Source: Antitrichia curtipendula (taxonomy: Eukaryota; Streptophyta; Bryopsida; Hypnales; Leucodontaceae). Taken from it: a DNA stretch of 64,000 nt. The stretch is from the NCBI GenBank assembly GCA_951230915.1, contig OX579637.1, positions 35,588,001 through 35,652,000 of the forward strand, in the 5' to 3' direction. Positions 50,001-61,458 of the stretch are shown here, piece by piece (within the stretch, counting starts at the first letter, position 1; each line of letters begins with the position of its first letter). A model generated the notes under the pieces. That model was given only the letters and a program-made list of their open reading frames with translations. It ran no database searches and was not told the origin of the DNA. The position numbers and the translations under genes are program-made.

Positions 50001-51230
50001 TCAACCTTCCAGACCAGGCCCCATTCCGTAACGCTTTGGTCGCATCGGAATATAGCTCCAGGCTTATGTGGACCCTTGTACTTGAAGTCGCAGATCCAGG
50101 AGTCGACAAAGTGACTAAGCTTCCTCGGTGAACAATCTTCCGGACCGTCATCGAATTGATGTTCTCTGCAGCATTGTAGACAGTGATGTTAGTGAGGGAG
50201 ATGGAAAATCAATAGTCTTGCAATGCTAATTCTCTCTATATGCTTGTATTACAAGCACGATCGTGGGATATCACGATTGTTGATTTTATGACATTTCCTT
50301 GAGACGTAAGACATCTGTGATTCATTCTAGTTAGCAGTCGTTATGACGCCTACTCCTTGTTTTGGGACAATATAGAACGGGATATCGCCTAACTAACTGG
50401 ACGGTGGAGTGTAAGGCTATCACAAGAGCTTCTAGATCGTAGGATATCACGATGGCATAGACATCGTAGGAAATCACGATGACCTCTGAAGTATGTCGGT
50501 CATGCTTTCGGGATATTTCACGGCCGCCTTCTATTAATGATTTTCACAGGGTATTGTCTACATCGATCGTGAGATCCCACGATGAGTAATCTTTGAGGCC
50601 TATTCACTTGTTCGTCTGTGTTCGATGAGGCGGCACACAATGATGCATCGTGATGTCCCACGATGTCGCATTTCATTCCTTCCTCATTTGCACTTGAGGT
50701 TTGGTTCGCATTTCCTTGGAGTCTCTACGACATTTCATCGGGGGATCCCACGATGTGGCGTGTTCTACTCCAGCGAGAACGGTCCTCGGGACATAATTAG
50801 GCTCTTCCATGAGCCTTAATCGTGGGATCCCACGATGGACAGTCCTAAAATATCTTGAAATTGTAATCTATCGTGATATCTCACGATGATTTTCAGTGCC
50901 AACTGACTAAGAAATGGCGCATCGTGGGATCCCATGATGCACGGGTTTAGGGGTTCAAAGCACGGTAATAAGGTGGGATACTTATTACCGTGTATTGTTC
51001 TACTGATTTGCACTACCGTAACTCTCGATAGGGTTTGTAACAAAGAATAAAGAGAATGCAGAGTACCCTAAATCACAGGACAACAACAACAGCCTTCACC
51101 TTAGTTTTAATTGCACTGTTCTAAAGCTTCGCATTGCATGCACGAAAAGGAAATGAGGGTTGCATTTAGAAACTTACGGAGCGTTCCAATCTACTTGACC
51201 TCCTGTTTGCAGAGCTGAAGTACCTGCCAT
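44015..51230 (-). CDS. large six-exon gene (copy B): ParB/sulfiredoxin-like motif plus FCP1-like HAD domain
   Basis: Minus-strand exons are 51230-51178, 50165-48842, 48348-46988, 46887-46597, about 46464-44766 and 44679-44015. All five introns have GT-AG ends and the phases join. With one base restored for a frameshift near 47505, the frame is 1797 residues. Features: near residue 362, FIIGGQHTVKAF, like the GGQH/DGQHR core of ParB/sulfiredoxin folds; a conserved middle part shared with copy A (VNVNGGPEFTYLG); a long Asp/Glu-rich low-complexity region. The C-terminal HAD domain has FDLNGVLVH, AFWSSMTKQNA and LLIDDDP, continuing to AIFPRTWDGA. Six in-frame stops, all TAG, lie at 47710, 47656, 47533, 47153, 46099 and 44228. 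The family is not recognised. The first catalytic Asp is present, but the second is Asn, as in many plant FCP1-like proteins. Confidence 0.7.
45455..45811. repeat. three 18-bp palindromes inside a coding exon
   Basis: Copies are at 45455-45472, 45563-45580 and 45794-45811, in exon 5 of copy B. On the minus strand all three are read in the same frame, giving SGDITM, SWDPLI and SGDPTM. Confidence 0.8.
46554..46571. repeat. 18-bp palindrome in copy B intron 4
   Basis: ATCAGGGGATCTCATGAT lies 25 nt into the intron. The matching copy A intron has one 20 nt in. Confidence 0.7.
48411..48783. repeat. three 18-bp palindromes in copy B intron 2
   Basis: Copies are at 48411 (GTCGTGAGATCCCACGAT), 48553 (ATCGTGGGATCACACGAT) and 48766 (ATCATGGGATCCCACGAT). 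The 493-bp intron has no other notable feature. Confidence 0.85.
50260..50938. repeat. dense palindrome cluster in copy B intron 1
   Basis: Nine copies in 680 bp start at 50260, 50436, 50463, 50566, 50647, 50738, 50819 (perfect ATCGTGGGATCCCACGAT), 50870 and 50921. A tenth, decayed copy is possible near 50508. Spacing is irregular (27-173 bp), so this is not a tandem array. It is the highest density in the window. Confidence 0.95.
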
Positions 51231-51239
51231 CGTACCGAC

Positions 51240-52390
51240 AGCTTGCCCAAGTCCGGAATGCAATACAACTGTACAAAAATCGACGGATGCCAAAAAAAAG
51301 TCATACGATCCAATCAGTACAACAGAATGTGAAGACTAGTTTCGACAGCAAAACAATATTTTCCAGATGCATTGGACTATCTTACTGCCATAATTCAAGC
51401 CTGATCACATTCAACACAAAACTAGAAATTGCAACCTTGAACGACGACACATTCAGGCCAATTGAAACCGAAAAGTCACGATACTAGGAAATTAATGCAG
51501 AACATGCCTAGTATCGATTTCAAAACAAGCAATGCCATGACTGTCTTACTACATGCATCATTCGAGAACTGAGAACATTCAAAATAATAATGTAAATGGG
51601 GGATTTCAGTCGGGAAGGGATGCGAGCTGGAAAGTGGAAAGGATAATTAGGAGCTCGAGTATAATTATGAAGACTGTCTAACGCCACGCACTGGAATCGG
51701 TAGTTCTCTCCCTCTAGAAATGAAGCCAGTCTGTGCAAATGGAAATAAAAAACTCAAACAATGAACGTCGGCGGAAGAATGTGCAGGAAACTCACCTCTG
51801 GAGTCAAGTTCGCGCATACTTTCGCCACAACAAATCCAGTGCGCAACTCACGAAACGTCTCCTTCGGCAAATGCTTGGCCGCCAACTTCCACCACCTTGC
51901 GCGCCCGTGTCCACCAGCAAATGCTGGGTCGCCAAAACGAGGAATCTCACGTGCTCGTCTCCACCAGCGACAGCTCCCACCCACAGACCGGAAACGGAAT
52001 TCGATCGCCTCCCTCCCCTCCGTAAATGACGACGCCCTACGCGCAACCGCCTTCAACGCTCCGCCCACAGCTCCTGGACACTCGCGGCGTCAAACACAAT
52101 CAAACTCGGGGCGTCAAGCACAATCAAACTCGCCCTGTCAAGCACAATCGAAATCGCGGCGTCAAACACTCATGAATCGGTCAAGTTCGCGCACACTCCG
52201 CAGCGGAACATAAGCTCTGCAGGGAATACGAAAGGGAACTCTCCAGTTGCACACGACATCGGGTGAAGGGGGAGAGCACTCGATATCGTGTGCACTGGGG
52301 AAGGGAAATCCAGCTCCCCCTGTCGACGTGGCGCTGTCAGGAGAGAGGCGGCGGAGGAAATCACTGTCAGCCCTCCTCATCATTACTGAG
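51240..52390. other. upstream of copy B; repeats and a possible extra exon
   Basis: A GC-richer patch at 51760-52210 has two short repeats. One is a CAAATGCT(T/G)G(G/C)-type word repeated near 51868 and 51918. The other is about four copies of a 24-25 bp GGCGTCAAGCACAATCAAAC unit at 52085-52170. On the minus strand an open frame ends in a good donor (CCAGAG|GTGAGT near 51795), which could be an upstream exon of copy B or of another gene. I could not link it in phase. Confidence 0.4.
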
Positions 52391-55300
52391 AAATCTACGG
52401 TTTCGGGTCACTCATGATCCTAAATGAAGTCATAAGTGAATATTAACTTACCATAAGTGAAAATGAAGTTATCATCATTGAAAATGGGATACCATCAGTG
52501 AAAATGAAGTTACCATGAACTTACCATAAATGAGAATTAAGTTACTCTCTTTTCCATTTATACTCATAGTCATAGTTACTTGCATGTCTTGAACTCCTCT
52601 ATTAGTAAGTTATAGGCTTCAAATATGAAAGTCTAAATGCCCCAAAAATTAAACAAACTCTCAAATGAAAAAATAAAGTGTTTTCTTATAGAAATCGATT
52701 CTAATAAAATTCATGTAATGATTCAAATCATATATAAAACCTTCAATCATAGGGTGATACTAAAAATATAAGAGTATAAGAGGGTTTAGCGATGTTAGAT
52801 CCAGGAAAACATGAAGTCCAAAGTCCTTATTCCCATCATAGAACCTTTCAAACAAACATTTTTTATGCCCCAAAATTGAAATTTTTGTTTTTAAGCACCG
52901 CAAGTTGACCATGTTTTAATACTATAACATCGCGAGCGACTATGAGAACGGAAAGCAAATTATTAGATAATTGAAATTGCAAGATGCTTTCATTATATTG
53001 GAAGACAAAAAAATTTGAGACAGTCGCCTCCCTCAATATATTTATTGCTATTAATTAGAAATATGAGTAGCAAAGCGTGAAGACCCCAATTTCATGATCA
53101 AATTCATTTTTCTCGCTACCGGATTTAGGTCCTGCATTTTCTGGGTATATTGTGGCCTAACTTCAGTTGCATCCTAAATCAATGATAAATTTCCGGTGGC
53201 TTCCAGTTCTGAGGCTTTAGCAAAGTAAAGCGCTTGCATTCAAATTGGATTGGCAGAGGGACAGCGGAGGATTTTCACTGAAACACCAAATTGGAAGGCA
53301 ATATTGAACTTCTAAAAATCTGACTCAAATTAGACAAAAACATTGTCTTCAAATTGTATAGATAATTAACTTAAGTTTTTAAGTAAAAGGTAGAAGTTGT
53401 AATACTCCGCTCATGAAGTTAAGATTCATGAGCAGAAATAATCCATGCACCTTTTCCCAAAATGGATCACGTAACTAAAAAATGGGACTCAAAACGATGA
53501 CACATTCAAATGGGAGTTTTCCATTGAAATGAGAGGTTATTTAAAAAAAACTCAACGAAAAGTATTATATCAATTCAGCTAAAATTGAAAGGTTTTCTTG
53601 TCAATTTAAGTTGATTGGAGTAAAATTGATAGAAAACCTTTCAGATTTGACTTAATATTGAAAGGTTTTATATCAATTTAACTCGATTCGAGTTAAACGG
53701 ATAGAAAATCTTTCAAGATTTGACCTAATATTGAAAGGTTTTATGTCAATTTACATCAAATTTCTCATTTTAAATGCGAGTTGTTGATTTAAGTTGAGAT
53801 CAACATGATTATTTTGGGAGGTCCTCAATCTCCCAAACTAATGAATATAATGTTACTCCCGGCGTCTTGCGGTTCAAAGAAACCTCATTCTATAAGTCCT
53901 ATTCAAAATAATACACGTTGGGATGAAAAAAAAAAATGTAGATTGAAGTTGTAAATACATTGCTCATGAAGTTCAGATTCATGAGCGGAAACAATCCATG
54001 CAACTTTTTCCCCAAATGGACCACGTAACCTAGAAGAACGATGTAGTCCAAATACAAGTTTACTTAGTGATAATTTCTAAATCATTTGTGACAAATCTCA
54101 AAATCCATTAAGCATGAATTTAGAAAACTTGAATAAAAAGTTCTGGAACCGGTAATCCGAAAATCATCTATCTAAAATCAAAGACTCTAGAATTGACCAC
54201 CCTAAACCATGAAGTATACACCTTCAGTTCAAACCAATAACCATGACCCTGAAATGAATTTATCCTAAGCCTGAGCATTATTAGTCATGAACAATGCCCT
54301 CCTGAATGCTAAACCTTAAACCCAAAAATCATGACTCTTCACATGTTAAACTTCAACCGTACAAGTGTGTACTTTGCGTCCTTAAACCGCGAACAATCGC
54401 CCTTATAACCGTGGAACCCAGACCTTAAGACTTCAGTCATTCAAATATAAAATATCAAGTATGAACACCTGTGAACCTGAAATTATTGTGAATTCTTTTT
54501 GCAAATGAGGGGATTCAGGTGAAAATTAATCCTTCATTTAATAAAAATGAGGGGTTCAATAGTTACCTCTTTTTTTGGAGAATTTGTTTTTGTTTTGGAT
54601 TCCAATGCTCTAGAATTTCATTGGAAACATTAACCTCTAAATACCGAAGGCTTGTTTTTTGCCTCTTTGAATTTACTCTAATATTGAACTAGAGGCCAAC
54701 CTTTTGATAAGTTGAATCAAATTTTGGGGTATTGTAACCATACAAATTCAAACTACACATGTTAAATATCACATTGGAAAAGGAAACACAACAACATCAT
54801 AATTTGTATCAATTGAAAGATTGTAATGTTTGATCATCAGTGTGTTAAAACTATGAAAACCTTTCATTCTCCTTCTGCATGTCAAATCTAAAACATTCAA
54901 GACCCCCAAAATATGAGGTTGAAGGGCCTAATCAAATATATAAGTCCAATCACTTCATGACATCTCAAAATCTACACTACCAATTTTTATAAAGAATTCC
55001 TAGTGTCAATGATTTTTTCATTAAAATCTAGAGTATTTGAGGCAAATTTCCAAGCCCCTTGAACAATACAAGAAGTCAAGATTGCAATGGAACCCTTTGC
55101 ACAAATTTTGAATAGGAAAAATCATAATCATTCATGCCCCAAAGTTGCTTTTTGGGTTTACGGTTAGACTTAAAAAAGAATCTTCCAATAATATTTTCTA
55201 CTAAAAATAGGGATTTGGTACGGTTTTACTTTTAGTGAAATTCATTTGCATCTTAAGAAAGGGTTCCAAAAAAAGTTTCTTAGACACCACCTACGGGGGC

Positions 55301-56040
55301 CTTGCACCCTACATCCTAAACCCTTAAAACCCTAAACCCTAAAATCCTAAAAATCCTAATCCGTAAATCCTATTTTTTGGCCTTGTGTAGCTCCATCCCT
55401 CAAAAATAAATGGGTTGCATCGAGCCTATTAGTATATGAAGAAATTTGAAGAAAATTTAGATGACAATGCCAAATTGCTCTAATTTTTTTAAAATTTTGA
55501 ATGAAAATGTCATGTATAAAGGACACTCATCAAAAAATGTGGATGAAAACATAACTCCATATAAAATTTAGCTGAATACTAAAATATTTGGCTAGAGCAT
55601 TTTCTTGTAAGTTGCCACCTCAACACTTCTTCAGAAACCACCTAAACCTAACTGGTGCCTTGGCCATTTAGGGGTTCCAATACAGACTAATGATCATAGA
55701 AGTGGCTAAATTTTGCTCCATTGCTACTGAAAAACTTCAGGAGCTAAAAGTGTATTCAAAAAAATCCTTGAAAAAATTAGATTTTAGTCAAAATTGCAAC
55801 AAACAATAGAATTTGGTAGGCAATGTGCAACTTCCTCTATATTGAAATTAGCAGCTATTTTGGTTGTTTTGTATTATGATACTCCCAATGATTCTTTAAA
55901 ACTTGCAAAATCCTATGTTCTTTATTTTTTCTAATACTACTCACCCTCAAGGTAGCCAAAATTGAGTCCCATTTGTCTTGAGGAGGTAGCATATTGCACT
56001 AAATCCTAATAACCTAGGTAATATATTTCACTAAGTTCAG
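52391..56040. other. AT-rich stretch without a gene
   Basis: Only repeats are visible. GAAAATGAAGTTACCAT-type words recur at 52440-52560. A duplicated block of about 75 bp with an inverted repeat (GCTCATGAA...TTCATGAGC) lies at 53396 and 53945. Three units of ATTGAAAGGTTTT at about 73-bp spacing lie at 53584-53745, and a short CCCTAAA tract at 55305-55370. Every frame is broken. Confidence 0.5.
53396..54030. repeat. duplicated block with an inverted repeat
   Basis: The segment GTTGTAATACTCCGCTCATG and the following approximately 55 bp recur at about 53945-54030. Each copy contains GCTCATGAAGTT...TTCATGAGC, which can form a hairpin with a short loop. Confidence 0.6.
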
Positions 56041-57180
56041 TAAAGCAGTTCTGGGATCACTGGTACACACCCTAAAACCGCAGTCGGTCTGGGGCTAAGG
56101 AAAAACAAACCCCCGCTCCTTGCCTAAACCGACTGACAGATTGAACCAAAAAAGTCCCCTACCTGCAGAGCACATTAGGCACGGAACAGACCAGGGCACA
56201 GCAATTCTGGAACCGTTATGTTGGTATTCAGGTCATTAGATCGCCTTGAGGTGGAGGGACACAGAGTTACTCGTCCAAGTATTGACCTGGACGCGTGTGA
56301 AATCCGGGGAAATGAAAGTCTAGAAGACCGAATCCTCTTTGCTCGAAGCATCATTGACTCCTCAGAAACCGTGCAGGGATACCATCCTTGAATGCGGCGA
56401 ATTTTAGAATGTCAGTGAAGATCCGGAATGCAGGGAACACTGGAGCTACAAATTTCCACTCACAAAGTCAAGAGCCCTACGCCCTCCCTCCTTGTGGTCG
56501 GAGCAGCGCGGAATTCGAGAGTTCATTCCACTTCCAAAGTGTAAAACCGCACGTACTCCACGTCTTGATTGCGGCTCGGCAATCTAGAACGCATCCAACC
56601 AACATTTGAAAAAAGGAACGCTTGAAAATTTGAAAACTCACGGCGGGAATCCACAGCTCTTGAATTCCAGTGCAGGTGTTTTATAACCCGAAACGAACCT
56701 TCAGCTTCTCCTTTTTGCTTGCACACGTGAACAAGTGGAGCACGCTGCGAGGGAGTGGAGTCGGTGTCTACCGGTGTAGGCGACGAGATTGGAGTGGAGG
56801 CGGACGATGCTTTGACCGGGCCGTTATTCACGAGGTAAGCAATGCATTCCTATCAACTACAGTGGAATTTCGAGCCTGAGTGTTTCATCAGTCGAATGCA
56901 TGCCACTGCAATTTCGTGAAACTCTTCAAGCGCGTGTAGATTCAGAGTGCAGAAGACTCCGACTGCGGGTGGTTGCTTCAAGCAATAGATTTACTTAGGA
57001 TAAACTCACCTAATGAAGCTCACCTAGTGAAGCGATCACCACGCTCTTGTGACATGGAGGTTCACTTGGAGACGGCAAAAGACAGAGCTTAATGTGCTTG
57101 TAAATACAGCCACAGTGCCGTCGTATGTTGAGGACAAAGTCTAGATACGGTGATATACGATAGAGTAGTACGCGTACGTA
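56041..57180. other. unresolved region upstream of the DUF7869 gene
   Basis: A plus-strand open stretch near 56670-56832 ends in GAG|GTAAGC, a good donor, and could be a 5' exon of the next gene. The open frames here show no recognisable domain. Confidence 0.3.
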
Positions 57181-57189
57181 TCAGACAGG

Positions 57190-57762
57190 ATCGTGATATC
57201 CCACGATTGGTGATTCTGAAGTTTAGTGACTCCCGCTGATCTCTGAATGGAGAAAATCAGCGACCCAGAAATCGGAAGATCACAGGATCGTAGTATCGTG
57301 GGATTTTACGATCTTGGTTTCGTGGGATGCAACGATTCACTACACCAAATTTGGTTTTGGGTCTCGTTAACTCGGGACTATGTCTTCTTCGGTTCCCGAC
57401 GACCAAGGGATCCAGTTGTCTCTCTTTCTAATGAGCAGATCTCGGGATCTCTGTTTTGTGGATCCTAGAATGTTTTGGTCGTGGGATCACACGACCGATT
57501 AGATATGAGATTGGGATCTGCCTGCATAATTATGTTCGTTTACTTGTTTATTAGCATTTCACTCCCTCCAGGCGTAATTTGGTAGGAGGATCGTGGGATG
57601 CCACGATCTCTGAAAAGGGTGATCCAACGACCTGTGTGTCGTGGGTTCCAACGACGCATTGATCCTTAGTGTGTGGACCTTTCTGTCTGGTTCCAGTGGC
57701 CTACTCCTCAATGTACGTACTGGCTTAGTGCTCCCTTCATGGGCATCGTGTGATCTCACGAT
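57190..57762. repeat. palindrome cluster upstream of the DUF7869 gene
   Basis: Seven copies start at 57190, 57295, 57318, 57478, 57590, 57638 and 57745. Some have paired changes in both arms: GTCGTGGGATCACACGAC at 57478 and GTCGTGGGTTCCAACGAC at 57638 keep the dyad although the end base changed. Confidence 0.9.
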
Positions 57763-58051
57763 CGCTTGTGGACATCAGATGTTCTTGCGTACCTTGTCGG
57801 GGTACTCTATTCATTTGCCAAGACCTGCTATCCTTAGATTCCCTGACACTATTGTTGATGATTGCCTAGGTATCTTGTATATCGTACTGCAAGTGTTTCC
57901 TTAGTAGTCAGCCGGAACTGAAGACATTGTCGTCAGGTTCCTTGGGTACAAAGGGAACGCCGATCTCTTAACTAAACTAACTCCTGGTATAGTTCATGAT
58001 TTTTGTAGATTCAACAAATCTTTGAGATCTCTTTGCCATAAATCACCGAGA

Positions 58052-61000
58052 ATGGATTCATTTAGTGAGTCCGCTGCTGATGCGATTGTTCCATATGTAC
58101 GCGGTGAGCATGTGGGAAGTGGATCACAGGAGTCCAGCAATGAATCTCCATCGTTCTTGATCGGTGATTGGGTTAAGCTGTTTGTTCCTGGATACGGTGA
58201 GGTCGGATCCGAGATTGTTAAGGAGGTTCGTCCTCAGGGCCAGTGGCTGGGTGTGCCTCTACCTGTAGAGCCCTGGATTTATATGCTAGTGCAGCCTCAT
58301 TCCATAAAGTTAGAGTTCCAGAACTTAAGATTTAATCTCCAACACAGGAGTTATAGAACATTGTATGATGTTCAGGGATGTGTCGTGCTGTGGAGAATCG
58401 TCGACGTTGGAAGAGCGTCAAGGGATCCCCCAATGGATCCCTGTCCATATATTCGCCAAAGGGCCTGGTTTGCACTTGATGTTCATCGGAAAGACGGATG
58501 GGGACTCCACGTTTCGTCGGGCCGTATCATTTGCTGGAGGGCGGAGGATCATTTCCAGGATGAAACACTTGGTGAGGGCTTCGTGGGTGTATTAGTCCTC
58601 GATGTTTTTGTGGGTAACGAAGAAGCCATAATGTCGCACGAGAGGTGGCCATTGTCGGAGTGCTGGTTTCCAAGCGGTCGGTCGTTGAAGGAGACCGTGG
58701 ATCATTTTGCCGCCAATCCAGATACAAACGACCCTCTCGCTTATCTCGGAGGTAGAATGAAAGCACCATATCGCTTTGTAGTCCGTAAACCCAATGTAAA
58801 GCTGAAGGAATCACAGTTAGACCGGAAAACGGCAGACAAAGAGATCCGCAAAGTGAGCTCGCAAAAGTGCTGCAAACATCTGTGTTGTCAGCATTTTAAC
58901 CAGGAGTTGACGTTGTTGCTTAGGCAGAAATACTACTTGAAGTCGTTCGAGGACCGCCGCGAATATGGGATTGCAGTGGGAGGGCAGCTCCACGAAATGA
59001 ATAGGGATCGGAAGCGAAAATTCATCATACTACAGGGAGTGGAAGTTTGTGGTACGGCGTGGTACATAATTCACGGAATCCCAAAGTCGACCTACCACAC
59101 TTACATCGAGATGTACAACGACGGCGTGAATTCGGGGACGCACGGAAACAAAGGGATTAAGCAACCGAGGACTCGGACTGTTCAGGTTATAGGGACTATG
59201 AAAGCCATTATTGACGAGAACGCTGATCAAATGCCCCACCAAATGCGCAGTATCGGTAATGGCCGAGTGGACACTCTTAAATATCTGCCTGCAGGCAGAA
59301 ACTGGAAACGAGTCCAAGCGGATGCTAACGAGGTAAACCCATTGATTCTGAGTAATGTAGTTAGTGATCGTGAGATCCCTCGACTGGATCAACGATCGTG
59401 GGATGTCACGATTGTTTCTCTGGAATAGTGTTTGTCATTTTCGTTCGCTAGCTCTTTTTGCTCGTACTGTTTCTGAAGCTTAGTCGTTCTGTTTTTCCAG
59501 TTGAATGCCGACTACGGTCTGCCGCCCGTTAGCCAGTCGACCATTAGTAGAATTAAGAAGGACCACTTCAACAATGTCCACATTAAGCCTATTGGGAGTT
59601 TGTTTGCAAAATGTACCCTGTGCGACGATCTACAGCAGTACATCTTGAAGTCCCCGAAGGGAAGCCCCCAATACGTGGAGTTCATGAATCAGAGGGCTCA
59701 TCATCTGAATCACCAAGCGTCTTGCCGTCGTCTGTATGCCTCTTGGCGTGAGGAATCCAAACGAGATCCACAGAGAATTTTATGTATAATTCACAACAAG
59801 ATGGATACAGCGAAGACGGCTCTCCCTAGAATGCGGGTGACGACAAAGGCCACGGCGGGTTTGGGGCAGCTTCCCATGAGCGTCACAAGAATGGTAGCTC
59901 ATGGTCATGGTGACGGTGCGTACGCCCATTATGCTCCATCGTGTTGGCCGGCAGACTCCAACTTCACCATTTCGTCTTTGGCGAGGTTGTTGCGCCGACT
60001 GGAGGGTCCACTGATTCGAGAGGCAGGCGACCTCTTTCCATACCCTCCGGCGAATCCAATGTTTGAGGCACTGCTCAGAGGAAAGTCAAGATGTATGGAC
60101 AGCCTGACTCTCACTGAACCAGGAGCTTGGGACGGTAGGACCCCCCTTCCTGAAAAGTTATATCTTCAACTCGACAACTCTGCTAAGGATAACAAGAACA
60201 AATACCTAATGGCGTTCTTGTCGTTGCTCACTGCACGAGGTGTCTTCAAGGAAATTCAGGTCGGGTTTCTACTAGTCGGACATACTCACGAGGATATCGA
60301 TGCCTATTTCAGCCACCTTTCGAAGGCGCTCAAGACCAAGAACACTTTCGTCGTCGCTGACCTCATGAAAGCCTTCATGCAGTCCTAAGAATTGTCATTT
60401 CTGTCGGAGTTTATACAGGAGGTGGGGGATTTCAAGGCATTCGTGGAGGGTTACTAGACCGGTGGCTCCGAAAGATTAATTGGATTGGGGGAGATGCACC
60501 TGTTCAAGTTCTACGTGGACATTGATGGGGTCCCCGTCATGAATTACAAGGAGTCAGCGGTTGATTCAAAGTGGCTTCCGTCTAATAAACCTTCTCAACA
60601 CATTTGGAGGAGAGATGAAAATGGTCACCCGATGCTCCCTCACAGTTGTCCGAAGCCTGTTCCAATTAAGCCCATGTGGGGCAACGAGGTTCCCGTCGCG
60701 GGTGGAAATCAAGAGAAGGCAAGGAAAATGGCGCGGAAAGCTACCGTGAACAAGGGTTTCATTTTGGTGGGACTCGAGAAGTACATTCAGTACTGGCAAC
60801 AAGGAATGTCAAAATGCGAGGGATTTGCAGCTGCATTCGGCCCTTACGTGGAATACTGGAAGTGCGTACTGGATGAGCTGAAAGAGCCACTACCTAAGTG
60901 TCCTCCGGAGTTGGTGGAAGGCTTCTGGCCACAGTATGATTGGAAGGTAGCGCAGAATGGAGTCCCTCGCCAAGGAAATCCCATGGATGTGATTCCGGAG

Positions 61001-61429
61001 GAAGAAGAGGAACCCGAACCTTATTGCGGCCCCGCAAATGAAGCGCCAATGGAAAGATTCAATCCGTGGCTGGACATACGACCGGGCTCATGGGTACTTC
61101 TTAGGCCAGAAGTCCCGGAAACATGTGCTGTTTGGCAAGGAAGAGCATTGTCTACTGTATGCAAACTGGAAGGAGACGCAAATTACGGGAAGTTTTTGAT
61201 TCAGTATTGGCGACCCGATAACTCCGAAAGTACGCTGGAGTTGAAGTACTGGAATTGCTGGTACGGTAAATGGATTGTTGAAGATTCAGCCCCTACCTGG
61301 GTTGACGCAGCTGCTGTGGCATATGCGAATTGGTCGAAAATAGTGGATCCGAAATCAAGGACCATTCCTAAGAAGAGTAGGGAGGCTGCCTTGGCAAATT
61401 TGAATCGGGCAAACGTGTTGGACCCGTGA
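58052..61429 (+). CDS. DUF7869-type transposase-like protein (best copy, two in-frame stops)
   Basis: Exon 1 is 58052-59332 and exon 2 is 59501-61429, joined in phase at GAG|GTAAAC and TTTTCCAG|TTG, 1069 codons to a TGA. The ATG at 58052 is chosen because the pseudogene copy starts at the same place (MDS). Features: an N-terminal domain with KLFVPGYGEVGSEIVKEV; a Cys cluster (KCCKHLCC); VCGTAWYIIHGIPKSTYH and GTHGNKGIK, typical of DUF7869-type proteins. The RNase H-like core has LYLQLDNSAKDNKNKYLMAF (about residue 650) and LVGHTHEDIDAYFSHL (about 685). The C-terminal domain (PGSWVLLRPE) is unknown. A TAA (60386-60388) and a TAG (60455-60457) interrupt the part after the core. It is likely a nuclease/transposase of a mobile element, by family resemblance only. 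Confidence 0.75.
59368..59412. repeat. two 18-bp palindromes in the DUF7869 intron
   Basis: Copies are at 59368-59385 (decayed at one end) and 59395-59412. The second starts 62 nt into the intron, the same offset as in the pseudogene copy at 29176-29193. Confidence 0.85.
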
Positions 61430-61458
61430 TCAAGCGCCTTGTCCAAGAACAGTAAACC

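Noticed and set aside
50260..50938. Palindromes as intrinsic terminators or bacterial operators
   Set aside because: There is no T-run, the setting is intronic in a plant-like genome, and the same motif occurs in coding exons and intergenic DNA.
51754..52068. Minus-strand ORF of about 100 codons upstream of copy B as the true first exon
   Set aside because: The donor is good, but its phase does not join the next exon to the ParB-like frame; not included in the gene model.
52391..56040. Many short ORFs and gene-like fragments in AT-rich DNA
   Set aside because: They are broken in all frames with no domains or consistent splice sites; most are shadows of low-complexity sequence.
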